Assembly (NCBI GenBank): GCA_050948905.1
Contig: JBMNES010000001.1
Coordinates: 1,612,001-1,676,000, forward strand
From: DTKD01 sp050948905
Lineage (GTDB): Bacteria > Armatimonadota > UBA5829
DNA: 64,000 bases
Direction: 5' to 3'
Made by a program: the position numbers and the translations under genes. The notes beneath the pieces are model-generated. The model did no database searches and was not told the origin of the DNA. It saw nothing but the letters and a program-made list of their open reading frames with translations. The first letter of the stretch is position 1. Every line of letters begins with the position of its first letter. This document shows positions 1 through 7,613 of the stretch, in pieces.

Positions 1-488
1 TCGGCAACAAATTCGCCACCGGTCATAACGTCACAATACGCGAAGAAAACCAGATCGGCGATAATTTCAACGTCTGGAACTGCACCACCATAGACTACGG
101 CTGTAAGATCGGCAACAATATCAAGATCCACTGCAACTGCTACGTCGCGCAGTTTACCGTCATAGAGGACGACGCGTTTATGGCGCCGGGTGTAACTATA
201 GCCAACGACATCCACCCGGGTTGTGAGTTCTCCGCCGAGTGTATGAAAGGCCCGCACATCGAAAAGGGCGTCCAAATCGGCGTTAACGTCACCATCCTGC
301 CGTTTGTTCGAATCGGCGCACATTCAGTGATAGGGTCGGGGGCGGTGGTCACAAAGGATATTCCCGCAGGCTCAGTCGTCGTCGGCAACCCGGGCCGGGT
401 GATTTGCAGCATACACGATCTCAAGTGTGAAACTGGCCTGACCGATGCCCCATACACTCACATACTCCTGCACGGAGAGGAAGGGTAG
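1..488 (+). CDS. Left-handed beta-helix acyltransferase, WbpD/WlbB-like (5' end missing)
   Basis: The reading frame is open from base 3, so the gene begins before the window; the visible part is 161 residues. It shows hexapeptide-repeat spacing (turns with I/V-G-x-N, such as QIGDNF, KIGNNI, QIGVNV, RIGAHS) and ends with the usual family tail containing VVGNPGRV. The next genes are a DegT-type aminotransferase and, two genes later, a Gfo/Idh/MocA dehydrogenase. That trio matches WbpB-WbpE-WbpD, which makes UDP-2,3-diacetamido-2,3-dideoxy-glucuronic acid. I infer that this enzyme N-acetylates the 3-amino group of the UDP-sugar in the cytoplasm. A serine or other sugar acetyltransferase of the same fold cannot be excluded. 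Four bases separate its stop from the next start. Confidence 0.82.
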   Translation, partial: GNKFATGHNVTIREENQIGDNFNVWNCTTIDYGCKIGNNIKIHCNCYVAQFTVIEDDAFMAPGVTIANDIHPGCEFSAECMKGPHIEKGVQIGVNVTILPFVRIGAHSVIGSGAVVTKDIPAGSVVVGNPGRVICSIHDLKCETGLTDAPYTHILLHGEEG

Positions 489-492
489 ATAA

Positions 493-1593
493 ATGGTTCC
501 GCTCATCGATTTAAAGATTCAACACAGATCCATTGCCGCAGAAGTCGAGGCGGCAATCAAAAACGTCTGCGACAACACCGCCTTCATCCTCAGCGATGAG
601 ATGAAGACATTCGAAGTGGAGTTTGCGGCGTATTGCGGCGCAAAACACGGAGTTGGTGTGGCAAACGGCACTGAGGCTCTGTTTTTGGCGCTGAAAGCTG
701 TCGGGGTAAAGGACGGCGACGAGGTCATCGTTCCTGCCAACACCTTCATCGCAACCGCCGCTGCTGTCAGCCACGCAAACGCAATTCCGGTGTTTGTGGA
801 CGTGGACCCGGAGACCTACTGCATCGACCCCGCGAAAATAAAGATGGCTATCACAGAGAAAACAAAGGCGATTCTGCCAGTGCATCTCTACGGACATCCT
901 GCGGATATGGATGCTATAATGAGTATTGCTCGTGCAAACGGCCTTAAGGTAGTTGAGGATTGCGCGCAGGCTCATGGAACACTATATAAGGGGAAGTCGA
1001 TCGGTTCGATCGGCGATGCTGCCGGGTTCAGCTTCTATCCAAGCAAGACTCTTGGAGCTTATGGAGACGCTGGAATGGTGCTTACCAACAGCGACGAGGT
1101 CTGTGAGAACCTCAAACTGCTGCGTGACAACGGCCGCACGACCTGGTATGAGCACGCTATAATCGGTTACAACTCCCGGCTTGATGGAATCCAGGCCGCC
1201 GTTTTGCGTGTGAAACTAAAGTATCTCGACAAATGGGTGGAGGCTCGCAGGTCGCACGCACAGCAGTATGCTCAGTTGCTGGGAGACGTCAAGGGTCTGA
1301 GTCTGCCGATTGAGAAACCGAATATGAAGCACTCATACTACGTCTATGTTGTGCGGTTGGACAACCGTGACGAAGTGATGGCCCAGCTCAAAGAAAAGGG
1401 CTGCGGTTGTGGGATACACTATCCTGTTCCGCTTCATTTGCAGCCGGCATACGCCTTCTTGGGAGGCAAGGAAGGCGACCATCCTGTCTCGGAGAAGCTG
1501 GCAAAGCAGGTTCTGTCGATCCCGATGTACCCGGAATTGACGGCCGAGCAGGTAGCTGAAGCGGCGAGTATAATAAAAGAAGTATTAAAATAG
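493..1593 (+). CDS. DegT/DnrJ/EryC1/StrS PLP aminotransferase, WbpE-like
   Basis: 366 residues, the full family length. The PLP lysine is K185 in the motif FSFYPSKTLGAYGDAG. Upstream motifs ANGTEAL (about 57-63) and VEDCAQAHG (about 154-162), and downstream NSRLDGIQAA, are the usual cofactor and sugar-binding signatures. The family transfers an amino group from glutamate to a keto-sugar nucleotide. Placed between a hexapeptide acetyltransferase and a Gfo/Idh/MocA dehydrogenase, it most likely aminates the 3-keto group of UDP-GlcNAc-uronate. The start is supported by a purine-rich GAGAGGAAGG just upstream. Class assignment is firm; exact sugar substrate is inferred from neighbours. Confidence 0.9.
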   Translation: MVPLIDLKIQHRSIAAEVEAAIKNVCDNTAFILSDEMKTFEVEFAAYCGAKHGVGVANGTEALFLALKAVGVKDGDEVIVPANTFIATAAAVSHANAIPVFVDVDPETYCIDPAKIKMAITEKTKAILPVHLYGHPADMDAIMSIARANGLKVVEDCAQAHGTLYKGKSIGSIGDAAGFSFYPSKTLGAYGDAGMVLTNSDEVCENLKLLRDNGRTTWYEHAIIGYNSRLDGIQAAVLRVKLKYLDKWVEARRSHAQQYAQLLGDVKGLSLPIEKPNMKHSYYVYVVRLDNRDEVMAQLKEKGCGCGIHYPVPLHLQPAYAFLGGKEGDHPVSEKLAKQVLSIPMYPELTAEQVAEAASIIKEVLK

Positions 1594-1647
1594 CAAAGTG
1601 CGCCATATTGAACTGGTTGGCGCATGTAATGGATGAGGTAGTAAGTA

Positions 1648-2337
1648 ATGCCGACAGCCCAGGAAAATAGTGTGGGCCAGGTATGTGAAGCGTTTCCGAT
1701 CAAGACTTACAAGTCTAAGCGGGTGCTGGATTTGGTGACGGCTTCTTTGGCGCTGCTGGTGGCCGCTCCGTTGGCTGCCGTCATCAGCCTGCTTATAAAG
1801 TTGTCGAGTCCGGGGCCGGTGTTGTTCAGGCAGATGCGAGTAGGCAGGGACGGCAAGCAGTTCATGTTCTATAAGTTCCGCAGCATGCGCGTCAACAACG
1901 ACGACTCCGAGCACAGGGAGTATATCAAGCTCTTTATAGAAGGCAACGAAGAAGAAATAAAGAAGCGCTATCCCGGCGAGAAGATTTACAAGCTGACCGG
2001 AGACGATAGAATCACTCTGATCGGCAAGTTTTTGCGGCGCACCAGCCTTGATGAACTGCCGCAGTTGCTGAACGTTTTTAAGGGTGAGATGAGCATGGTG
2101 GGGCCGAGGCCGCACCTGCCTTATGAAGTTGAACTCTATCAGGACTGGCACCGCAGGCGCCTGGAAGGACTGCCGGGTATTACCGGATGGTGGCAGATCC
2201 ACGGCAGAAGCAGGGTGCCGTTCCAAAAGGCGATAGAAATGGACATATGGTATCTAGAGCACCAATCCCTGATACTGGATGTCCGCATTATGTGCCGCAC
2301 AATCACCAAGACCATAGTTGGCCGCGGTGCGTGTTAA
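1648..2337 (+). CDS. Undecaprenyl-phosphate sugar-1-phosphate transferase (WcaJ/ExoY-type, monotopic)
   Basis: 229 residues, the short form containing only the bacterial sugar transferase domain. An amphipathic/membrane segment at about residues 26-52 is followed by the family signatures LFRQMRVGRDG, FYKFRSM, RRTSLDELPQL, MVGPRP and LPGITGWWQI. The enzyme moves a sugar phosphate from a UDP-sugar to undecaprenyl phosphate on the inner face of the cytoplasmic membrane, starting lipid-linked oligosaccharide synthesis. Its place among UDP-amino-sugar genes suggests it begins the polysaccharide unit, but the sugar cannot be read from the sequence. The SD GAGGTAG lies about 8 bases before the ATG. 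Confidence 0.92.
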   Translation: MPTAQENSVGQVCEAFPIKTYKSKRVLDLVTASLALLVAAPLAAVISLLIKLSSPGPVLFRQMRVGRDGKQFMFYKFRSMRVNNDDSEHREYIKLFIEGNEEEIKKRYPGEKIYKLTGDDRITLIGKFLRRTSLDELPQLLNVFKGEMSMVGPRPHLPYEVELYQDWHRRRLEGLPGITGWWQIHGRSRVPFQKAIEMDIWYLEHQSLILDVRIMCRTITKTIVGRGAC

Positions 2338-2372
2338 GTTGACAGACGCAAAATAGTGAAAAGAGGATCAGT

Positions 2373-3383
2373 ATGAGCACAAAAATCGGCGTCGTTGGGG
2401 CCGGGTATTGGGGTCCTAACATCATTAGAAACTTCAATCAGATTCCCAACTGCGATATGGCGGTTTGCTGTGACTTAAACGAAAAGCGGCTCGCTCATAT
2501 CAAAGGCCTGTATCCCCGGATCAACGTCACAACCGACTACGATTCTCTTATTAATGATCCGTCGATAGACGCTATAGCCATCTGCACCCACGTAAGCGCG
2601 CACTACCCACTAGCCAAAAAGGCTCTGCAGGCCGGAAAGCATGTTCTCGTCGAAAAGCCTCTGACTGCAAAGGTGGAGGAGGCGGAGGAGCTTGTTGAAC
2701 TGGCTAAGGCGAATAACAGGGTGCTGATGGTCGACCACACCTTCGAATACACCGCCAGCGTCAACAAGATGAAGGAGCTCATCGAAGGCGGTGTGCTCGG
2801 CGATGTCCTCTACGTGCACTGCTCACGGCTTAATCTCGGCATATTCCAAAGAGACATCAACGTGGTTTGGGACCTCGCGCCTCACGATATTTCAATTATT
2901 CTATACGCCACCGGATTCAAACCCACCTCAATACGCACGGTCGGTTTGAAGCTGCTGCATCCCAAGGTCGAGGATGCGGCGTTCGTCACTCTCAAGTCCG
3001 GCAACAGCTCCAGCGCGGCGATTCACGTGAGCTGGGTTGATCCGCTCAAGATTCGTAAAGTCAGCGTCGTCGGCACAAAGCAGATGCTCGTATACGACGA
3101 CCTCGACCCGCTCTCTAAGATTCAGATATACGACAAAGGCGTCGATAACCCGCCGCACTACGACACGTTCGGCGAGTTTTTGTGCTCATACAAATACGGC
3201 GACATTCACATGCCACGTCTTCAGGAAGCCGAGCCGCTGAGCGCTATGTGCAAGCATTTCCTGGAGTGCATAGAGACCGGGGCCACCCCTCGCAGCAGTG
3301 GCGAAAGTGGGCTTAATATGGTTCGTCTACTTGCGGCATCCGACGCATCCATCGCGGCTAATGGGGCCGAGATAGAGATATAA
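2373..3383 (+). CDS. Gfo/Idh/MocA oxidoreductase, WbpB/WlbA-like UDP-sugar 3-dehydrogenase
   Basis: 336 residues. The N-terminal Rossmann glycine motif is VVGAGYWGPN (about 7-16), and the family's EKP signature is at residues 94-96 (HVLVEKPLTAK). The C-terminal half has the expected mixed alpha/beta fold sequence with WDLAPHDISI. WbpB/WlbA oxidise C3 of UDP-GlcNAc-uronate with NAD, after which a DegT transaminase and a hexapeptide acetyltransferase act. Both partners lie just upstream, which favours this role over other Gfo/Idh/MocA functions such as inositol dehydrogenase. The SD AAGAGGATC precedes the ATG. Confidence 0.85.
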   Translation: MSTKIGVVGAGYWGPNIIRNFNQIPNCDMAVCCDLNEKRLAHIKGLYPRINVTTDYDSLINDPSIDAIAICTHVSAHYPLAKKALQAGKHVLVEKPLTAKVEEAEELVELAKANNRVLMVDHTFEYTASVNKMKELIEGGVLGDVLYVHCSRLNLGIFQRDINVVWDLAPHDISIILYATGFKPTSIRTVGLKLLHPKVEDAAFVTLKSGNSSSAAIHVSWVDPLKIRKVSVVGTKQMLVYDDLDPLSKIQIYDKGVDNPPHYDTFGEFLCSYKYGDIHMPRLQEAEPLSAMCKHFLECIETGATPRSSGESGLNMVRLLAASDASIAANGAEIEI

Positions 3384-3389
3384 TCGCAG

Positions 3390-4712
3390 GTGGGCAGGTC
3401 CGCAAAAGTATGGCTCATAGCCATTTTGGCGCTGTGTCTGCTGCTTAGGCTTGCACTCGTCTTTTATCACGGGGATAACGAGATCAGAAGCGATGCTGCG
3501 GCGTTTTATCAAATAGCCTGCAACATCGCCGACGGCAAGGGGTTTTCAGCCAACGATTACCGAGGCGAGCCCCAGCCCAGCGCCCACGGCTATGTCATCT
3601 ACCCCTATTTCCTGGCGATTTTGCTTTATTTGTTCGACGCCAGATTGGTGGAGATCGGCATAGCACAGGCGATTATCGACACGCTGTCGTGCCTGCTGGT
3701 GTTCTTTATCGCGTGCAGATTTACCGGAAACAATGTGCGCACGGGCCTGCTGGCGTCGTTTGCTTATGCGATATACCCGCCGTTCATATTCAGCACCGGC
3801 ACCGCGATGACTGAGACTTTCAACACGTTTGTTATGCTCGCGTTGGCGTTCGTGTTGGTCGTCGCTATGCGAAGAGAGTGGCAATATTATGCCCTTGCCG
3901 GGCTTTTGATGGGCTTTGCGATACTCTCTCGCCCGGCGTTGTTGGCTTTCCCATTTATGTTCGCGTTGGTGCTTCTGTTAAGCAGAAATTGGGTGAAGGG
4001 GTGGCTGCTGAAGGCCGCTGTATTTGTGGCGTGCTCGTATGTCGCGATCAGCCCGTGGACTATACGTAACTATATAATGCTGCACAAGTTTGTGCCTGTG
4101 ACGACCAACTTCGGGATGCCGTTTTGGGGCGGCACCGGCCCTGCAGACGGGGTTTGTCTCGGTGGACCGGGATATCCTGTCGACACCAAAGAGCGCAATC
4201 TATACGATCACCCCTTGATCCCCGACGTAAGTGAGGAAACCTTTCAAAAGATCACCTCCCTGCAGCAGCGATTGGCTAAAATGAACGAAGTCGATCGGGA
4301 TTATGCTCTGCGAAAAGAGGCGATTAAGGAGATCAAGGCGAACCCCGGCCGATATGTGATGCTCATGCCCAGGAAATTTGTACGGTTCTGGTTTAATCTC
4401 TGGCATGACCATCCAGCATCCACCGCCAGCATAGTTGTAGCGGCTATCAATGCGATTCTATTTATTATGGCCATACTCGGCTGGAGAGAAAAATCAATCG
4501 ACCCAGCTTATAAAACCGTAACCCTTGCGGTCGTCGTATACCACACCGCAATCTACTCTATAATCTACTCCACTGTGCGATTCAGCTATCCGGTTATGCC
4601 ATTGATCATAATATTGGCGGCGGCGTTTGCAAGCAAGGTTATCTCTAATTATTTAAAACCCGCGTCAATCGAGCAATCGACTGATCCTCAGCGAATTGCC
4701 GGTCACGCATAG
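3390..4712 (+). CDS. Polytopic glycosyltransferase, GT39/ArnT-like
   Basis: 440 residues starting at GTG, six bases after the previous stop. The first membrane helix (WLIAILALCLLLRLALVF) is followed by an extracytoplasmic loop with acidic residues (HGDNEIRSDAAAFYQ), the usual place of the catalytic Asp in GT-C enzymes. About nine or ten hydrophobic segments follow. GT-C enzymes use polyprenyl-phosphate-linked sugars on the outer face of the membrane, which fits the neighbouring sugar transferase. Substrate is unknown. The last 48 bases overlap the end of the convergent P-type ATPase gene. Confidence 0.75.
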   Translation: MGRSAKVWLIAILALCLLLRLALVFYHGDNEIRSDAAAFYQIACNIADGKGFSANDYRGEPQPSAHGYVIYPYFLAILLYLFDARLVEIGIAQAIIDTLSCLLVFFIACRFTGNNVRTGLLASFAYAIYPPFIFSTGTAMTETFNTFVMLALAFVLVVAMRREWQYYALAGLLMGFAILSRPALLAFPFMFALVLLLSRNWVKGWLLKAAVFVACSYVAISPWTIRNYIMLHKFVPVTTNFGMPFWGGTGPADGVCLGGPGYPVDTKERNLYDHPLIPDVSEETFQKITSLQQRLAKMNEVDRDYALRKEAIKEIKANPGRYVMLMPRKFVRFWFNLWHDHPASTASIVVAAINAILFIMAILGWREKSIDPAYKTVTLAVVVYHTAIYSIIYSTVRFSYPVMPLIIILAAAFASKVISNYLKPASIEQSTDPQRIAGHA

Positions 4713-6743
4713 CGAACTGCCCAGCATGGCGAGCGCGGCGATGATCGGATGCACATAGCCCATGCTCGCCAATCCAATCGCCACCGCGTTATACCCGAAC
4801 GCCCACAGCAGATTGCATCTGATAATCCTGTAGGTGCCTCGCGCCAAGGTCAGCATATCGGGGATTCTGGACAGGTCATCGCCGAGCAGGGTTAGGTCGC
4901 TCGATTGTTGCGTGAAATCCGTGCCGCTGCCGATCGCTATTCCGACATCCGCTTGCGCCAGCGCGGGCGCGTCGTTGATTCCATCTCCCACAATCGCCAA
5001 CCCCGTGCCCTTCGCTTTTGCCGCCACAGCCGCCTTATCCTCAGGTGTACAACCCGCAAATATTTGATCAATTCCCAATTCATCTGCCACCCGACGCACC
5101 GGATCTTCGCGATCTCCCGAAATTATACCGGACAATATGCCCCCTTCACGAAGCGTCTCCACCGTGTGCTCAGCCTCCGGGCGTAGTTCGTCGATCAACA
5201 GCACAACTCCTCGCAACGCCGAATCCCACGCCACGCACGTCGAGGTCAACGCCGCGTCCCGTGCAGCCGACACGAGAGCTTCCGGCACGGCATGATCCTT
5301 CGATATATAGGCCAACGATCCGATTACCACCCGCCGACTTTCCTCACCTGTTTTCACATGCCCTTCTACACCGAAGCCAGGGATTATCTCTATGTCGTCG
5401 ACCTCAGCCGGTTCTAATCCCACCGACTTTGCCTCATCAGCGAGCGCCGCACCTATCAAATGCCCGCTCTTCTCACCCAGACCAGCCGCCCATTTTAACA
5501 GCTCTTCGCGGCTTGTCGAATCGTCCGTCATCACATCGGCCACTCGCAGGCGATTCATCGTCAGAGTCCCGGTCTTATCAAACAGAACCCGCTTTATGCC
5601 AGGCAGCCTTTCTAACGCCTCTCCGCTTTTGAGCAACACCCCGGCTTTGGCGGCCTTGCCTATTGCAAGGTTGGTCGCCATAGGTGTCGCAAGCCCTAGC
5701 GCACATGGGCAGGCTACCACCAGCACCGCCAGCGCACACATCGCCGCCTGCGCGGGGTCATGGCGCACGGCTGTCCAATAAACTGCTGCGCCTGTCGCCG
5801 CCAGCCAGACCCCCGGCACGAACACAGACGCTATTCGTTCAGCCAGCCTCTCGATAGGCACACGCTGGTTGCGCGCTTTCAGCACCATCTGCCTGATTCT
5901 CGCTGCAAGAGAGGACTCCCCGATGGCTTCCACCTGTATGGTCAAATTTCCATCGGTATTGATGCTGCCTCCGTAGACGTGATCCCCCGCAGTGCACGAC
6001 CTCGGATGTGACTCCCCTGTGAAAGCAGCCTCTTCCACATAAGCGCTGCCGGAGATAATTGTGCCGTCTGCGGAGATGCGTTCTCCCGGTTTTACAGCCA
6101 CCATATCCCCGGCAACAACCTCGTCTCTATCGATCTCTATCTCCTGTCCATCCCTCACAACCCGCACTCTATCCGGTATAAGCGCCATCATCTCCTGAAT
6201 AGCTGACGAAGTTCGACATTTCGCCGCAGCTTCCAACAGCCGTCCGAGCGTTACGATCAGAAGCAGCATAGTGGCGGTGTCGAAGTATACTTCACCACGG
6301 TTCACGATGACGTGCGCCGCACTGACCCCGTAAGCGGTCAACGATCCGGTCGATATCAGCACATCGGTGCCCAACCGGAGCCGCAAGATGTCCTTAATCC
6401 CGCACGCCAGAAATGGCCCGATGAGGATCACGACGGCGGGAGCCGACAGTATCAGCATTCCCCATTGCAATCCTCTGACCACCGCTTGGCTGAGATCCTC
6501 CGGCCCGGAGACATACAGCACCAGACTTATCATCATCACGTTCATCGCCAGAAACGCGCCGATCCCTAGACGTATAATGATCCACGCAGCGATGCCTTCT
6601 TCCCCCGAAGCCTGGGTAATTCGAGTCACCAGATAGCAGCCGACACAGCAGTATCTGGCCTTGCCATCCGGGGAATAACCGGTTCCGTCAAACTCCAGCC
6701 CGCAGAAATCGCACGAGTTTCGTGTTTTAGACTTGTCGCTCAT
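4665..6743 (-). CDS. Heavy-metal P1B-type ATPase, CcoI/FixI-like copper exporter
   Basis: 692 residues. There is no HMA domain; instead the N terminus carries Cys-rich sites C11xxC14 and C32-C33xxC36. Core motifs are present: FTGES 241-245, the metal-binding CPC 345-347 in VVACPCALGLATP, and the phosphorylation site DKTGT with D389, then GDGINDAPALAQADVGIA. This is a Cu+-type ATPase. The divergent neighbour is a respiratory operon with a haem-copper oxidase, so I infer that it pumps copper outward for CuB assembly, as CcoI/FixI does. Start ATG overlaps the stop of the upstream SafE-like gene by four bases (ATGA), so they form an operon. Confidence 0.88.
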   Translation of the reverse strand: MSDKSKTRNSCDFCGLEFDGTGYSPDGKARYCCVGCYLVTRITQASGEEGIAAWIIIRLGIGAFLAMNVMMISLVLYVSGPEDLSQAVVRGLQWGMLILSAPAVVILIGPFLACGIKDILRLRLGTDVLISTGSLTAYGVSAAHVIVNRGEVYFDTATMLLLIVTLGRLLEAAAKCRTSSAIQEMMALIPDRVRVVRDGQEIEIDRDEVVAGDMVAVKPGERISADGTIISGSAYVEEAAFTGESHPRSCTAGDHVYGGSINTDGNLTIQVEAIGESSLAARIRQMVLKARNQRVPIERLAERIASVFVPGVWLAATGAAVYWTAVRHDPAQAAMCALAVLVVACPCALGLATPMATNLAIGKAAKAGVLLKSGEALERLPGIKRVLFDKTGTLTMNRLRVADVMTDDSTSREELLKWAAGLGEKSGHLIGAALADEAKSVGLEPAEVDDIEIIPGFGVEGHVKTGEESRRVVIGSLAYISKDHAVPEALVSAARDAALTSTCVAWDSALRGVVLLIDELRPEAEHTVETLREGGILSGIISGDREDPVRRVADELGIDQIFAGCTPEDKAAVAAKAKGTGLAIVGDGINDAPALAQADVGIAIGSGTDFTQQSSDLTLLGDDLSRIPDMLTLARGTYRIIRCNLLWAFGYNAVAIGLASMGYVHPIIAALAMLGSSLCVTGNSLRISRLLD

Positions 6744-7516
6744 TTCGGCACACGCTCACTACCGCAACACGCCGGCGGTTTTGTGATTCCCGCGTTCGAC
6801 GGCAGTGCGATCCCGGATGCTCTAAATATGGTTATTAGCCCTGCGCAAATCACCAACACCCCGGCGGCACGCATGCCGACGTTTCTGAATCGCTTGTCTA
6901 TGCTCATCCCGAACAACCCAATCGCGATTAACCCGGGCGCTGTCCCCAGTCCAACCCCCGCCATCAACGCCATTGCGTAGAGTATGTTTCTCGATACCGC
7001 CGCGGCTGCCATCATCCCCATAGGCAGCGGACAAGGTAAAAAACCCACCGCCAACCCCAGCACCAGGGCAGATGCCGGGCCTGGTCTGGTCAGCAAAGCG
7101 CCGAATATGCCTCCCAACAACCCGCTGGAAGCATCAGCGGCCTTTGCCTGTTTTTTCGAGGCTTTGCGTTTATATGGTATTCGCACCCCCGCCATCACTA
7201 GGCCGATAATAATAGTCACCCCTCCGGCCGCAAACCTCATAAACGACGCCCCTTGAGATAGCGACGTATCCTTAAACACTACAATCCCCAACGCCGCGGC
7301 CAGCGTGCCCAGAAAAACATAAGTCACCGTCTTTCCCAACACAAAAACCAACTGCCGGAGCGCAGGTGGGCCAGTGGCGGTGGATTTGGATAGATGAAGC
7401 GGAAACGCGCCGCACATTCCCAGGCAATGTGGCGTCGCCGCTATCCCCGCCCCAAAACCGAGCAAGAATGCAGTAAGCAAACCTCTCACCCCCCAATCAA
7501 TCTCCTCTCTACCCAT
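6740..7516 (-). CDS. SafE/DsbD-2-like membrane protein linked to cytochrome oxidase biogenesis
   Basis: 258 residues from the chosen ATG at 7516. The open frame runs on to 7855, but that part is antisense to actB and looks non-coding. The first helix contains the motif TPHCLGMCGAF, typical of the 'sulfite exporter TauE/SafE' group with Cys residues in TM1; a second PCPLPMGM motif occurs in a later helix. About six membrane helices. Such proteins often sit beside CcoI/CopA ATPases, as here, and are thought to handle copper or thiols for oxidase assembly; this role is inferred. The start is uncertain: a perfect GGAGGTGA lies at about 7559-7567 but no standard start codon follows at normal spacing, and GTG at 7489 is another option. 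Confidence 0.75.
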   Translation of the reverse strand: MGREEIDWGVRGLLTAFLLGFGAGIAATPHCLGMCGAFPLHLSKSTATGPPALRQLVFVLGKTVTYVFLGTLAAALGIVVFKDTSLSQGASFMRFAAGGVTIIIGLVMAGVRIPYKRKASKKQAKAADASSGLLGGIFGALLTRPGPASALVLGLAVGFLPCPLPMGMMAAAAVSRNILYAMALMAGVGLGTAPGLIAIGLFGMSIDKRFRNVGMRAAGVLVICAGLITIFRASGIALPSNAGITKPPACCGSERVPK

Positions 7517-7613
7517 ACCGGGCGCATATAAAGTGAGTAAGTTGATGTTTTTCTGGATAAAATCACCTCCGTGAGGTTTGCACGCAGGGTTATATGGATG
7601 GAAGGAGCGCACT

